Numbered from the stretch's first letter, positions 43,614 through 53,659 are shown. The stretch is 64,000 nucleotides of DNA from a bacterium (GCA_037128595.1 JBAXWB010000017.1:1-64000); one strand, 5' to 3'. The notes: a model not told the origin generated them from the sequence alone. Made by a program: numbers and translations.

Positions 43614-44777
43614 ATGAAACAGATAATCAGAGTATTCTTAGTGATGACCCTCCTGGTCGGGGGTGGGATGCAGGGCTTCGGGGCCGGGCCGGTAACCAAT
43701 GTGGCGCCTCAAGCCGGCGAATGGCTCAAAAAAGCCTATATGGCCGTGGTGGAGGCCGAGCTGGCGAGGGCGGACCATTATAATACGGATGCCGCGAAGT
43801 CCTATCGGGAGGCGCTCGGATACTATTCACGGCTGACGACGGCCTATCCCGGCTGGCAGACCTCCATGATCAGTCTGCGGGTGGCAGAATGCCAGACCGC
43901 CTTGACCGAGCTGGAGCTACCGAAGGAACCGGAGGCGGCTCATGACAAAACGGGAGAGATGGGGGGCCTGGCGACCAATTCCGCGAATCGGGTGCAGGTC
44001 CTGATGGGTGAGCTTCGTGAAGTTCAGGCGGCATTGGCGCAGATAAATACCACTGAGACTGAATCCAAAGCCCGGCAGTTGCAGGCGGACCGGGACCGAC
44101 TGCAAGAGGAGGTCGTTGAGGCTGCTAAAGCTAATCAGCTCATGCAACGCAAGGTTGCAAAACTGGAAGCCAAACTGGGTAAATCCGGGACCAGTACGAA
44201 TGCCATGTGCCGGGCAGTGGCGGCGGCGGTGAAAACCGAGGCTAACGGCCTGATGAAAACGAATGATGTCGCGCCGGCAATCGCCTTGTTGACGGAGGCG
44301 ATCGAACTGATGCCGTCCGAAACGGATCTCGTTGTTTTGCTCGCGGTGGCCGATTGCCGGGCGGGCCGGTTTGATCAGGCTGTCAAACTCATGATGCCAT
44401 TTGATGTCTGGAGAGCTAAAAACGCGGACGCCCTGTTGACGCTGGGGACTGCCTATATGGGCCTGGGCGAAATTGGAAAGGCCCGTGACGCCATGGAGAA
44501 GGTGCTCGCGATCAAGCCGGATTCCGCCGAAGCCCATTATAATCTGGCCCAGATCTTGATCACCATTGCGCCCCCGGACATCACCCTTTCCCAGGAGCAT
44601 TACCAGCGCGCCATTGAGCTGGGCTGTTCCGTGGACCTGGATTATGAGAATGCGTTGCGGACGGCCATGATTATCCAGAAAATGAAGAAAAAGCTCGGTG
44701 CGGATAAAAACCGGACGACCACGCGCGCCTCCAAATCGGATGTCGTCACTCCGGGGGCAAAGACCGGTACTCCTTGA
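43614..44777 (+). CDS. Secreted TPR/coiled-coil protein
   Basis: A 387-residue protein with signal peptide (MKQIIRVFLVMTLLVGGGMQ, cut near GFGA). Residues ~35-75 contain a first helical repeat region. Residues ~115-185 form a coiled coil (ELREVQAALAQINTTETESK). Residues ~205-350 have tetratricopeptide units (AIALLTEAIELMPSETDLVV, ALLTLGTAYMGLGEIGKARD, AHYNLAQILITIAPPD). The C-terminus is basic, KKLGADKNRTTTRASKSD. TPRs mediate protein contacts; this could be a periplasmic scaffold. Its last 32 bases overlap the end of the convergent NtrC-type regulator gene. Confidence 0.85.
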   Translation: MKQIIRVFLVMTLLVGGGMQGFGAGPVTNVAPQAGEWLKKAYMAVVEAELARADHYNTDAAKSYREALGYYSRLTTAYPGWQTSMISLRVAECQTALTELELPKEPEAAHDKTGEMGGLATNSANRVQVLMGELREVQAALAQINTTETESKARQLQADRDRLQEEVVEAAKANQLMQRKVAKLEAKLGKSGTSTNAMCRAVAAAVKTEANGLMKTNDVAPAIALLTEAIELMPSETDLVVLLAVADCRAGRFDQAVKLMMPFDVWRAKNADALLTLGTAYMGLGEIGKARDAMEKVLAIKPDSAEAHYNLAQILITIAPPDITLSQEHYQRAIELGCSVDLDYENALRTAMIIQKMKKKLGADKNRTTTRASKSDVVTPGAKTGTP

Positions 44778-46134
44778 GTTTGCGCTGGAGGGTGCGCCGG
44801 CTGATGCCCAGTTGCTCTGAGGCCAGGGTCCGGTTGCCATTATTTTTCTTCAGTGCCGCATAAATCATGAGGCGTTCCCCTTCGGCCATGGAGGCCGGGG
44901 CGGAACGGGTGTGCTCGCCTTTGAGCCCATGCGCCAACTCCGGCGCCTCCCCCTGGACTGCGGATTTGATGGAGTGGGGGAGATCCCGCACCGTCAGACG
45001 GGGTGCCCGTGCCAGAACGACCATGCGCTCAATCACGTTGCGGAATTCCCGCACATTCCCCGGCCAGGCATAGGCGGTCAGCATATCCATGGCTTCGGGC
45101 GTGATGTCTTCAATCTGCTTATTGTTTTTGGAATTGAATTCCTTGAGGAAGTGAGCGAAGAGCAGGGGAATATCATCCGCGCGTTTCCGCAGGGGGGGGA
45201 GGGTGATGGACACGACATCCAACCGGAAAAACAGGTCATCGCGGAAGGTTTTGGCCTTTATCATCGCGCCCAGATCGGCGTTGGTGGCGGCAATCAGGCG
45301 GATATCCACATCCAGGGTCTGGTGGCCGCCCACCCGCTCAAACTGGCGCTCTTCAAGGATGCGTAGCAGTTTGACCTGGATAGTGGTGGGGATTTCTGAA
45401 ATTTCATCGAGGAACAAGGTCCCGCCATCCGCCATCTCGAAGCGTCCGCGCCGCCGTTCCGCCGCCCCGGTGAAGGCCCCTTTTTCATGTCCGAACAACT
45501 CGCTCTCCATCAGGGTGGGGGCCAATGCGGCACAGTGCACGGGGATAAAGGGCCCTTTGGACCGGCTGCTCAATTGATGGATGGCATGGGCCACCAACTC
45601 CTTGCCCGTCCCGCTTTCGCCTTGAATCAGAATGGTCGCCTGTGAAGGGGCGGCCTGCTTGATGACGTCAAAGATTTCCTGGATCGCCGCGGACTGGCCC
45701 ACAATGTTTTCAAGACCGAACCGGCTGTCCAGTTGGGCCCGCAGGTTCAGGTTTTCACTTTCCACCTCATGCGTGCGCAGGGCGCGCTTGATCAGCAGGT
45801 CGAGATGATCCAGATTGACCGGCTTGGTCAGGAAATCATAAGCCCCCAGCTTGATGGCCTCAACGGCCGTCTCCACATTGCCGTAGGCGGTGAGCATGAT
45901 GACGATGGGCGGGTTGCTGCGGGCCGTGATGCGCGGCAGGAGCGTCATGCCGTCCATCCCCGACATGCGGATATCGCTCAGGACAATGTCCACCGTGCGC
46001 TCATCAAGCAGCGGTAGCGCCTTTTCGGCACTATCGGCCAGAACGACCTCATAAAGCCCCTGCAGGGCCCGCTTCAGGCCCTCCCGCGTGTTTTTGTCGT
46101 CATCCACGATCAGTACGGTGCGGCGCGGGGTCAT
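44746..46134 (-). CDS. Sigma-54-dependent response regulator (NtrC family)
   Basis: A 462-residue regulator. Receiver (residues ~6-120) with Asp in DIVLSDIRMSGMDG; AAA+ domain (~145-380) with Walker A GESGTGKELVAHAIH, the sigma-54 contact loop GAFTGA, Walker B GGTLFLDEISEIP and sensor motifs; and a Fis-type helix-turn-helix (NGNRTLASEQLGISRRTLQR, ~430-452). It activates transcription at -24/-12 promoters. Its start overlaps the kinase stop (ATGA), so kinase and regulator are coupled. The downstream targets are not visible in this window; the adjacent genes do not show a convincing -24/-12 element. Confidence 0.95.
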   Translation of the reverse strand: MTPRRTVLIVDDDKNTREGLKRALQGLYEVVLADSAEKALPLLDERTVDIVLSDIRMSGMDGMTLLPRITARSNPPIVIMLTAYGNVETAVEAIKLGAYDFLTKPVNLDHLDLLIKRALRTHEVESENLNLRAQLDSRFGLENIVGQSAAIQEIFDVIKQAAPSQATILIQGESGTGKELVAHAIHQLSSRSKGPFIPVHCAALAPTLMESELFGHEKGAFTGAAERRRGRFEMADGGTLFLDEISEIPTTIQVKLLRILEERQFERVGGHQTLDVDIRLIAATNADLGAMIKAKTFRDDLFFRLDVVSITLPPLRKRADDIPLLFAHFLKEFNSKNNKQIEDITPEAMDMLTAYAWPGNVREFRNVIERMVVLARAPRLTVRDLPHSIKSAVQGEAPELAHGLKGEHTRSAPASMAEGERLMIYAALKKNNGNRTLASEQLGISRRTLQRKLKEYRSLPPE

Positions 46135-47324
46135 AGGGATTCCTCATGAGACGATTTTGAACGGTTATGCGGTTTCAGAAGGCGGACGCGCCGTTCCTCC
46201 AACGGCAGGAACAGGGTGAAAGTGGTCCCTACACCCGGTTCGCTGTGGACATCCATGCGGCCACCATGATCCTGGATAATCCGTTGAACGATCATCAGGC
46301 CGATCCCGGATCCCTTGGATTTGGTGGTGTAATAAGGTTCGAAAATGTGGCCGATATCCTCTGGGGAGATCCCGGACCCATTATCCCGGAAGGCCAATGC
46401 CAGGAAGCGGTCCGAGGCGGCGGCAGTAATCCGGAGGAGTCCGCCATCCGGCATCGCCTGCAGGGCATTTTTGACAATATTGAAGAAGGCCTGCTTGATC
46501 TGGTCTTTATCCACCTGGATGGCCGGCAGATCCGTCGGGAGCTCCAGTTCAACATGGGCGCCCCGGTTTTCAATTTCCTGCTTCAGCAGGGCGAGGGTTT
46601 CCTTGATGATCGTAGATACCTGATTTTTGACCAGATTGGGCTTTGAGGGCCGGATGGCCTTGAGGAATTGGGTAATGATCAGATCCAGGCGGGTGACCTC
46701 ATTGCGGGCGACGTCCACCAGTTCAAGCAGATTGGCCCGGTTGCCATGACTGTTTTTTTTCAGTTCCCGGTCAAGCAACTGGAGATGGATGTTCAGCGCA
46801 TTCAGGGGATTGCCGATCTCATGGGCGACTCCGGCGGCCAGCAGGCGCACGGCATTGAGCCGCTCCGATTCCACCAGAGAGGCTTCCTGGGCACGGTCAC
46901 GGGTCACATCACGCAAGATGATGACCGCCCCTTTTTCGTTACTCTCGACGGCGGAAAGGGGGACTACATAGAAATTCAGGACGCGGGGTTCGGGGTAACG
47001 CACTTCAATCTGGTGGCTGCTGAGCTTGGTCCATTCGCCGGTATCCAGGTTCAGGATCCGGTTCCAGTCGATTTCCCTCAGGAACTTGCTCATCGGCTTC
47101 CCAATGGCCGTGGTGTGGTTAAATCCGATAAATTCCCCAGCAGCCCGATTGGTGTAGGTAATGGTCCCTTTGCCGTCGAGCACCACGACTCCTTCCTGAA
47201 TCGACTGGAAAATCGTCTCCAACAACCCCTTTTCCTTGGCCAACCGCAGGAAATGAGTCTGAACACTTTCCGGGTCAAGCCGATCCAGTCGCGAAATGAG
47301 TTTTTCTAAAAATCCAGCTTTCAT
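46131..47324 (-). CDS. PAS-domain sensor histidine kinase of the NtrC-type pair
   Basis: A 397-residue soluble kinase. A PAS domain (~residues 38-150: QEGVVVLDGKGTITYTNRAA) is followed by the H-box RLLAAGVAHEIGNPLNALN (H ~180), N-box FFNIVKNALQAMP, G1 DNGSGIS, F box EPYYTTKSKGSGIGLMIVQ. No membrane segment is seen in the first 150 residues. Partner is the NtrC-family regulator encoded immediately downstream. No ribosome site is obvious before the ATG. The signal sensed is unknown. Confidence 0.93.
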   Translation of the reverse strand: MKAGFLEKLISRLDRLDPESVQTHFLRLAKEKGLLETIFQSIQEGVVVLDGKGTITYTNRAAGEFIGFNHTTAIGKPMSKFLREIDWNRILNLDTGEWTKLSSHQIEVRYPEPRVLNFYVVPLSAVESNEKGAVIILRDVTRDRAQEASLVESERLNAVRLLAAGVAHEIGNPLNALNIHLQLLDRELKKNSHGNRANLLELVDVARNEVTRLDLIITQFLKAIRPSKPNLVKNQVSTIIKETLALLKQEIENRGAHVELELPTDLPAIQVDKDQIKQAFFNIVKNALQAMPDGGLLRITAAASDRFLALAFRDNGSGISPEDIGHIFEPYYTTKSKGSGIGLMIVQRIIQDHGGRMDVHSEPGVGTTFTLFLPLEERRVRLLKPHNRSKSSHEESL

Positions 47325-47380
47325 GGTCTATTCTGTCGCAGTGTCAAATTGGCGCTCATGCTAGCAAATCTACCTCGTCT

Positions 47381-48528
47381 TTACCTCAATTTTTTAAGAT
47401 CGGACTTCAATGGTGGGAAGTCGCCGAGGAATTCGGCCTGACGGGGTCGTGCCCGGGCCACCAGGGCTTCTGTTTTCTGCAACAGTTGTTCCCGCTCCAC
47501 CGGGTTAGTCGCACTGAGGGCGGTGGTATAATAATACGAGGCAAGGTTGTAGAAGGTGTCGGGCGTGGTTTCCGGGCGGAGGAGTTCGGGGGTCCACAAG
47601 GTTTCCGCATTGCGCCACGTGGGGAGCGCTTTGGTCTGACACCATATGTTGACTGAACAGAAGAGCAGGAGCAGGCTGGCGGTTATCCACGCCAGCGGCC
47701 GGGCGCCCTGTCGCCAGGAGTCCGCAGTCACGGTCGCCAGTAGGGCCACCACGCAGACTGCGGCGAAATAGAGATAACGGGCGGCCACCCAGATCCCGGT
47801 GTAATGGAGATTCATGTACGGGAGCATCAGCACGAAAAAAGAGAGGAAATAAAAGGCAAGATCACGCCTTTTATGGAGCAGCACGGGGATGAAGGTGATC
47901 AGGCTGAGCCAGATGGCCAAGGCCGCGGCCACATGGCGAAATGCGAAATGGGTCAGATTACCCGGCCAGAGGGGGATCACCGGCATATTCCACGGAGCCA
48001 CCAGGAGCTGCAGGTCTCGAAGCCAGGCGAGGGGATTGAGCACCAGCAGGGTGGCAATCTGCTGAAGGGGGGCGGCCGCATTACCCCGGTCATAGGCCCC
48101 GAAGTCAGTCAGTACCCCGCAATACCAGTGGCTGACAATCAGACTGACGATCAGATGCGGCAGAATGCCCGCTAGCGCCTTCGGAATGCGGTGCCAGGGG
48201 AATGGACTGCCAGAGGGTTCCTCACCCCTTAAGGCCGGCTGGAGGAGGGCAAGTAAAAAGAGGACGCCAGGGAAGACCACGGCGCTGATTTTCGAGAACA
48301 GCGCCAGGGTTAAGGCGAGCAGCGACGCGGTGTACCAGCCGTATCGGGCGCGGGGGGCACGGGCATCGAGGGCGCGGCTGTGGCAGAATCGTAGTAGATG
48401 AATTCAAAATTCGCACTGGGCAGGTAGAGCAGGAAGGCTGCCCCGAAGAGGACCAGTAGTGTCAGCCAGTTCCGAAGGCCCGTGTCGGCAAACGCACTTT
48501 TTAAGCGAGTGGATATCCCTGAAATCAT
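47381..48528 (-). pseudogene. Decayed TMTC/DUF1736-like membrane glycosyltransferase
   Basis: The 5' part (48528 down to about 48400) encodes RNWLTLLVLFGAAFLLYLPS and FEFIYYDS, the start of a TMTC-like glycosyltransferase. After YYD the frame changes. The correct frame resumes near FCHSRALDARAPRARYG and WYTASLLALTLALFSKISAVV, and runs to 47381 through the multi-helix C-terminal part (299 codons). The region that normally lies between, with the loop and HP.HVESVAW segment (about 130 residues), is missing. So an out-of-frame internal deletion destroyed the gene. It would have made a polytopic membrane protein that modifies glycans or proteins. A C-terminal TPR domain found in relatives is also absent. 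Confidence 0.8.
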
Positions 48529-48625
48529 TCCCGCACACTACCAACGATGGGCGCCTTTGAAAAGAAGCCAGAATTCAGGCACTTGTGTATTATGAAAAGT
48601 TTGATACATATACATGCCGCAACCC

Positions 48626-48708
48626 GCCCGGGTGGCGAAATGGCAGACGCAAGGGACTTAAAATCCCTTATCCGCAAGGGTGTGTGGGTTCGAGTCCCAC
48701 CCCGGGCA
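48626..48708 (+). tRNA. tRNA-Leu (anticodon UAA)
   Basis: 83 nucleotides fold as a class II tRNA. The acceptor GCCCGGG (48626-48632) pairs with CCCGGGC (48701-48707), and the discriminator is A at 48708. The T arm GTGGGTTCGAGTCCCAC is at 48684-48700, and the anticodon loop CTTAAAA holds UAA. The variable arm is long (TATCCGCAAGGGTGT region), as in leucine tRNAs. CCA is not encoded. A weak AT-rich promoter region lies at 48588-48612. Confidence 0.95.
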
Positions 48709-48838
48709 ATCCCTTTAAAACCACGTATTAATCAATGTTTACAGGTTTGCTGTGATTATACGCTTGTTCCTAATTGTCCCCTTCGGTTCCTTTCGGTTTC
48801 ATCCCTCAGAATTACATGCAGGGGGCCAGGTTCGTTGG

Positions 48839-48866
48839 AAAAAAACCGAAGCGCTTCGGTTTTTTT
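48839..48866. terminator. Bidirectional intrinsic terminator
   Basis: A perfect palindrome: seven A, CCGAAGCGCTTCGG, seven T. This gives a strong stem flanked by a T-run in either direction. It lies 130 bases after tRNA-Leu and 85 before the end of the leftward dioxygenase gene, serving both. Confidence 0.85.
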
Positions 48867-48951
48867 GGGCTTGGACCCCGCCGTTCTGTATCGCCTCGCG
48901 GCGTTGCCTGACGAGAAGGCCGCCACACTCACTCCCGATACGCTGCTGGCC

Positions 48952-49872
48952 TCATCCGATTTTGAAGCCGCGCATGGAAATGGAGCCGAGGACGACTTTT
49001 TCTGTAAAAAACGTCAGTGACTCATTCTTGTCCTGAAGCCCCAAGGTATACAGCATGGGGAGATAATGCTCGTTGGTGGGGATGGCCAGCGCGGCCTGGG
49101 ATCCCAGGCGGTCATAATGAATCAGCGCGTTATGATCCTGTTTTTCTATCAGCGTCTTCGCGGTTGCATCAAATTCCACCGCCCAGTCGTAGGGCTTGTC
49201 CGACCACTGCAGCATGCCCAGATTATGGACTATGTTTCCGCTGCCGATGATCATTAGCCCTCTCTCGCGTAATGGAGCAAGCTCGCGGCCGAGCTCGTAA
49301 TGCCGGCGGGGTGGAAGTTTGCGATCAAGGCTGAGCTGGAAGACCGGCACGTCCGCGGCGGGAAACATGCGGCACAGTACGGACCATGTTCCATGATCCA
49401 GCCCCCAGGTCAGGTCCGGCTCGACATGGACCGAATGGATCGTTTCGCAGGTGGTCTGTGCCCACGCGGGGGAGCCATCGGCCGGGTATTGTTTGTTATA
49501 AAGCTCGGAGGGGAATCCCCCGAAGTCGTGGATGGTTTTAGGTTTGGGCATGGCGGTCACCCGGGTGCCATCCGTTTCCCAGTGCGCGGAGATGCAAAGG
49601 ATCGCGCGGGGCCGTGGCGGTGCCGATCCCAGAACCGCCCACGCGCGGCTGAATTCATTGTCCTCGATCGCATTCATGGGACTGCCATGGCCGGCAAAAA
49701 GCACCGGCATTTTAGGAGTGGGTCCATCCTCTTTTTTCAGTATCTGTCCCAAGGTCTTTACAGTTGTCATACCAATGCACCCCAGTGTCAGGCATTTTAG
49801 AAACATACGGCGGTTCAGTAAGTCCCCGTCAGGCCTCTCGGACTTGGCAGGTGCTGGAGAATCTTTAACCAT
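48952..49872 (-). CDS. ygiD: LigB-type extradiol dioxygenase (YgiD/DODA-like) with Tat-like signal
   Basis: A 306-residue protein of the class III extradiol dioxygenase family. Metal-site residues are seen in FAGHGSPMNAI, CISAHWETDG, GSGNIVHNLGM and TNEHYLPML. E. coli YgiD acts on 4,5-DOPA. The N-terminus has a twin-arginine-like motif, LNRRMFLKCLTLG (~residues 19-31), followed by a hydrophobic run, so this copy may be exported or anchored, unlike most relatives. The start at 49872 lacks a clear ribosome site. It runs convergent to tRNA-Leu, and divergent from the methionine genes. The true substrate is unknown; an oxygen-using enzyme is notable in an otherwise anaerobe-like context. Confidence 0.88.
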   Translation of the reverse strand: MVKDSPAPAKSERPDGDLLNRRMFLKCLTLGCIGMTTVKTLGQILKKEDGPTPKMPVLFAGHGSPMNAIEDNEFSRAWAVLGSAPPRPRAILCISAHWETDGTRVTAMPKPKTIHDFGGFPSELYNKQYPADGSPAWAQTTCETIHSVHVEPDLTWGLDHGTWSVLCRMFPAADVPVFQLSLDRKLPPRRHYELGRELAPLRERGLMIIGSGNIVHNLGMLQWSDKPYDWAVEFDATAKTLIEKQDHNALIHYDRLGSQAALAIPTNEHYLPMLYTLGLQDKNESLTFFTEKVVLGSISMRGFKIG

Positions 49873-49967
49873 ATTTTTGACAATGCCTGATGCCTGTTAG
49901 GTTGTCGATGGCATTATTGTGATATAGCGATTGTATTGGTCCACTTTATTGGTTACTTTTTTACCCC

Positions 49968-50891
49968 ATGAAACCGGCTGATCATGAATTGTTGATATTT
50001 GATGGCGCTACGGGCACCCAGCTTCAGGGGAAGACGATTCCCGCTTCTGCCTGGGAAGGCAAAGAGGGCTGTAACGAGTTCCTGAATCTCTCCGCTCCCG
50101 ACATCATTACGGGACTGCATCAGGAATTCCTGGATGCCGGCGCGCAGGTCGTCGAAACGAATACGTTCGGCGCTTCGCGCATCGTGCTGGATGAATATGG
50201 CATCGGGGACCGTACCGCTGAAATCAACGCCGCCGCCGTCGTCAATGCGCGCAAGGCGATTGCCGGGCGGCCCGGCCGCTATGTCTGTGGGTCGCTGGGC
50301 CCCACCACCAAGTTGCCATCCCTGGGCCATATTTCGCCGGACGCCTTGAATGCCGCCTATCGCGAACAGTTGACGGCCCTGGTTGAGGCCGGTGTGGATC
50401 TCCTGTTACTCGAAACCTGTCAGGATCTGTTCCAGATCAAGCTGGCGCTGATTACCTGCTTTGAGACCCTGGAACATCTGGTCCGGGAGGTGCCGGTCAT
50501 GGTGTCGGCGACGCTGGAACGAACCGGAACCATGCTGGTGGGCACGGACATTGCCGCGGCGGCGGTGACACTCGAGCCGTTCCCGCTCTTCTCGTTCGGG
50601 CTCAATTGCGCGACCGGGCCGGCTGACATGGTTTCGCATATACATTACCTTCAACATCAGTGGCCGGGTCGCATCTCCGTGATGCCGAACCAGGGCCTTC
50701 CTGAAATTGTGAACGGACAGACCGCCTATCGCCTTCAACCCGCTGAGTTTGCCCGGCAGATGCGGGTGTTCGTGGCCGATTATGGCGTCAGCATTGTGGG
50801 GGGCTGTTGTGGAACGACGCCGGCGCATATCCGCGCCCTGGCCGAGGCCGTGCGGGATGTTCATCCGGCAGCAAGGACGGTGGACTCATGA
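49968..50891 (+). CDS. Homocysteine S-methyltransferase module of split methionine synthase
   Basis: A 307-residue zinc-dependent homocysteine-binding domain: LIFDGATGTQLQGK at the N-terminus, VETNTFGASRIVLDEYG, and zinc cysteines in GLNCATGPADM and IVGGCCGTTPAHI. This is the first module of MetH. It is a separate gene whose stop overlaps the start of the rest of MetH (ATGA). The two polypeptides together have about 1125 residues, close to the single E. coli MetH (1227). No strong ribosome site is seen before its ATG. Confidence 0.93.
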   Translation: MKPADHELLIFDGATGTQLQGKTIPASAWEGKEGCNEFLNLSAPDIITGLHQEFLDAGAQVVETNTFGASRIVLDEYGIGDRTAEINAAAVVNARKAIAGRPGRYVCGSLGPTTKLPSLGHISPDALNAAYREQLTALVEAGVDLLLLETCQDLFQIKLALITCFETLEHLVREVPVMVSATLERTGTMLVGTDIAAAAVTLEPFPLFSFGLNCATGPADMVSHIHYLQHQWPGRISVMPNQGLPEIVNGQTAYRLQPAEFARQMRVFVADYGVSIVGGCCGTTPAHIRALAEAVRDVHPAARTVDS

Positions 50892-53344
50892 AGCCGGCGT
50901 TAGCGAGTCTTTATCAGGCGGTGGATCTGCGGCAGGAGATCCCCCCGTTGCTGATCGGCGAGCGCATGAATACCAATGGCTCGAAGCGTTTCCGTGAATT
51001 GTTGCTGGCCGATGATTTCCAGGGCTGTGTCGAAGTCGGGCTGGAGCAGGAAAAACGGGGCGCCCACATTCTGGACCTTTGCGTGGCGTATGCGGGGCGT
51101 GACGAGAAGGCCGATATGCTCGAAATGGTGGGGCGGCTCAGGGGGACGGTTAAACTGCCGTTACTGATTGACTCCACCACACCGGATGTCATTGAAGCCG
51201 CATTGCGCATTTATCCCGGACGGTGCATGGTTAATTCCATCAACCTTGAGGACGGCGGCAAAGCCATCCGCAAGGTGTGCGCCCTGCTCAAGAAATACGG
51301 GGCTTCCACCGTGGCCCTTACGATTGGCCCGAAGGGGATGGCCATGACGGCTGCCGACAAGGTCATCATCGCGCGGCAGATTCATGATGTGGCCGTGGGT
51401 GAATTCGGGTTGCGGCCCCAGGATTTATTGTTTGATGCGCTGACCTTCACCATCGGGGCAGGGGATGAAACGCTGCGGGATGCGGCCATCCAGACGCTGG
51501 ACGGGATCCGGGGCATCAAGGCCGCGCTGCCGGGGGTGGGCTGTGTGCTGGGCTTGAGCAACATCTCGTTCGGGCTCGCGCCGGCCAGCCGGAAAGTCCT
51601 TAACTCGGTTTTCTTGCACGAGGCGGTCCTGGCCGGACTGGATGCGGCGATTGTGGACCCCGGCAACATTTTGCCACTGGCCCGGATTGGCGCCATTGAG
51701 CGTGAGCTCTGCCTGGATCTGCTCTACAACCGTCAGAAGGATCCGCTGCGCACCCCGCTGATGCTTTTCATTGATCACTTCCAACGTCTGTCCGGGAGTG
51801 AAGTGAAGTCTGATAAAAAGGCTGAGGATGAGCATCGTCCCGCCGACCAGGCCTTGACAGCGCGCATTGTGGAAGGCTCCAAGGAGGGGTTGGAGGATCT
51901 TCTGGCCATCCTGCTGCTGCGGATGCCCGCCGTGGAGATCATTAACCGCATCCTGATTCCTGCGATGCGTCATGTGGGCGAATTGTTCGGACGGGGCGAG
52001 CTGCTGTTGCCGTTTGTGTTGCAAAGTGCCGAGGCCATGAAGCGGTCGGTGTCGATTCTGGAACCCCATATGCCGTTGGTACAGGAAGGCCACGCCACGC
52101 GGATCCTGCTGGCCACGGTGCAGGGGGATGTCCATGATATCGGTAAAAATCTGGTGGATATTATTCTGACGAATAACGGCTATCAGGTCTTCAACCTGGG
52201 TATCAAGGTGCCGGCCGAGACTATTATCCAGCAGGCGATTGAGAAGAAGGTTCAAGTCATTGGCCTGAGTGGACTGTTGGTGAAATCCGCGCTGGTGATG
52301 AAAGAAAGCATGCAGCAGTATCGCGAGGCCGGGCTGGGCATTCCGATCCTGCTGGGTGGTGCGGCGTTGACCAAGAAATTCGTTGCCACAGAATGCGGCC
52401 CGTCGTATGACGCTCCCGTGGTTTACTGTGCCGATGCCTTTGCCGGGCTTCAGGCGGTGCGCGATCACGAGGCCGGTAAACTCAAGGGGACCACCTTTGA
52501 TACCACGGCGCCTGCCGCGTTAAAGCCCGGAGTCAAGACAGTGGACCTGGACCGGTCCAATGTGGTGCCCACCCCGCCTTTTTTCGGGTTCAAGCATGTG
52601 TCTGATATTCCGTTGTCGGCGCTATATCCCTACGTCAATACCCAGGCGCTGTTCCGCGGACGCTGGGGGTATCGCCGGGCGAAGCTTTCGGCGGCGGAGT
52701 ATGACAAGCTGATTGCCGACAAGGTGCAGCCCCTGTATGAGCGGCTGGTTCGGGAAAGTGCGACGGAGGGATGGCTTAAGCCGCAGGCGGCCTATGGCTA
52801 TTTCCACTGCTTCAGTCGAGGAAATGAGCTGATTGTCCGCGACGAGAACCGGGAGTTCTTATTTGGCTTTCCCCGGCAGGGCGAGGCGCCCAACCTCTGT
52901 ATTGCCGATTATTTCAAGACGGAAGCCGAGGGGGGCGATCTGGTCGGCTTTTTTGTGGTCACCATGGGGGGCGCGATCGCCGAGAAGACACGCCTACTCT
53001 ATGAGTCCAATCAATATCACGATTACCTCATGATTCATGCCTTTGGGGTGGAGTTGACGGATGCCCTGGCGGAATACTGGCATACGGTGATGCGGCGTGA
53101 ACTCGGGATTGCGGGCCGGGAACCGACGGATACCTCAGGGTTTGTCACCCAGGAGTATCAGGGCTCCCGCTACGGCTTCGGCTATCCCGCCTGCCCGGAT
53201 ATGGAGGCGCATAAGCCGGTGTTCGCCTTGCTGCATCCCGAGGCACTTGGGTTGGGCCTTACTGAGAATATGCAAATGACGCCCGAGTTCAGCACTTCTG
53301 CGCTCATTGCCCATCATCCCCAGGCAAAATATTTTGCCGTCTAG
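50888..53344 (+). CDS. metH: Cobalamin-dependent methionine synthase, folate/B12/reactivation modules
   Basis: An 818-residue protein lacking the homocysteine module. A pterin-binding domain comes first ([32 protein letters not shown]). The B12 cap and binding domains follow, with the signature [15 protein letters not shown] (~residue 415-430) holding the cobalt-ligand His. The C-terminal reactivation domain has [20 protein letters not shown] and the AdoMet motif [11 protein letters not shown]. It transfers a methyl group from methyl-THF to B12 and then to homocysteine on the partner protein. The start at 50888 overlaps the partner stop, fixing a 1:1 ratio. A rubredoxin gene follows 8 bases after the stop. 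Confidence 0.95.
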   Translation: MKPALASLYQAVDLRQEIPPLLIGERMNTNGSKRFRELLLADDFQGCVEVGLEQEKRGAHILDLCVAYAGRDEKADMLEMVGRLRGTVKLPLLIDSTTPDVIEAALRIYPGRCMVNSINLEDGGKAIRKVCALLKKYGASTVALTIGPKGMAMTAADKVIIARQIHDVAVGEFGLRPQDLLFDALTFTIGAGDETLRDAAIQTLDGIRGIKAALPGVGCVLGLSNISFGLAPASRKVLNSVFLHEAVLAGLDAAIVDPGNILPLARIGAIERELCLDLLYNRQKDPLRTPLMLFIDHFQRLSGSEVKSDKKAEDEHRPADQALTARIVEGSKEGLEDLLAILLLRMPAVEIINRILIPAMRHVGELFGRGELLLPFVLQSAEAMKRSVSILEPHMPLVQEGHATRILLATVQGDVHDIGKNLVDIILTNNGYQVFNLGIKVPAETIIQQAIEKKVQVIGLSGLLVKSALVMKESMQQYREAGLGIPILLGGAALTKKFVATECGPSYDAPVVYCADAFAGLQAVRDHEAGKLKGTTFDTTAPAALKPGVKTVDLDRSNVVPTPPFFGFKHVSDIPLSALYPYVNTQALFRGRWGYRRAKLSAAEYDKLIADKVQPLYERLVRESATEGWLKPQAAYGYFHCFSRGNELIVRDENREFLFGFPRQGEAPNLCIADYFKTEAEGGDLVGFFVVTMGGAIAEKTRLLYESNQYHDYLMIHAFGVELTDALAEYWHTVMRRELGIAGREPTDTSGFVTQEYQGSRYGFGYPACPDMEAHKPVFALLHPEALGLGLTENMQMTPEFSTSALIAHHPQAKYFAV

Positions 53345-53352
53345 GAGCCATT

Positions 53353-53526
53353 ATGACCATCCCCACGCAACGTTATATTTGCACCCACTGCGGTTATATC
53401 TATGATCCGGCCAAAGGCGACCCGATGAATGAGATTCTCCCCGGAGTCGCCTTCGAGGATCTCCCGGAAGAATGGGTTTGCCCCATCTGTTACGTAACCA
53501 GAGACAATTTCGACCCGCTGGATTAG
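53353..53526 (+). CDS. Rubredoxin
   Basis: A 57-residue iron protein. CTHCGYIYD (first CxxC) and [13 protein letters not shown] (second CxxC) supply the four cysteines for one iron. AGGAG precedes the ATG, and the gene starts 8 bases after metH. It may donate electrons for reductive reactivation of cob(II)alamin on MetH or to MTHFR; both are inferences from gene order. Rubredoxins also serve FprA (gene at 62383) and rubrerythrin in oxygen or NO protection in anaerobes, and that is the alternative. It ends 133 bases before the next gene. Confidence 0.95.
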   Translation: MTIPTQRYICTHCGYIYDPAKGDPMNEILPGVAFEDLPEEWVCPICYVTRDNFDPLD

Positions 53527-53561
53527 GACGCCTGCGGCGACCTGGTGATCCGGTATGAGTG

Positions 53562-53606
53562 ATTGGTTATTTGGAACTTTCCAATAACACGTAACCATTA
53601 ACCAAT
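53562..53606. promoter_or_regulatory. AT-rich inverted repeat in the rubredoxin-metF gap
   Basis: ATTGGTTA (53562-53569) pairs with TAACCAAT (53599-53606), and TTGGAA (53571-53576) with TTCCAA (53579-53584) inside it. The nested arms could form an RNA structure or protein site in the 133-base gap. No promoter was recognised. Confidence 0.3.
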
Positions 53607-53659
53607 AACTTACAACCTAGACTCGACGTCAGGCGGTCGGCTCTCTATAGTTACACGCC

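Noticed and set aside
43614-47324. Search for -24/-12 sigma-54 promoters near the NtrC-type pair
   Set aside because: No convincing GG-N10-GC element was found in the short intergenic regions nearby.
48547-49020. 157-codon plus-strand frame
   Set aside because: It runs straight through tRNA-Leu and the palindromic terminator, so it is not a gene.
51425-52468. 347-codon minus-strand frame
   Set aside because: Antisense of metH; composition (His/Gln/Arg-rich) is typical of shadow frames in GC-rich DNA.
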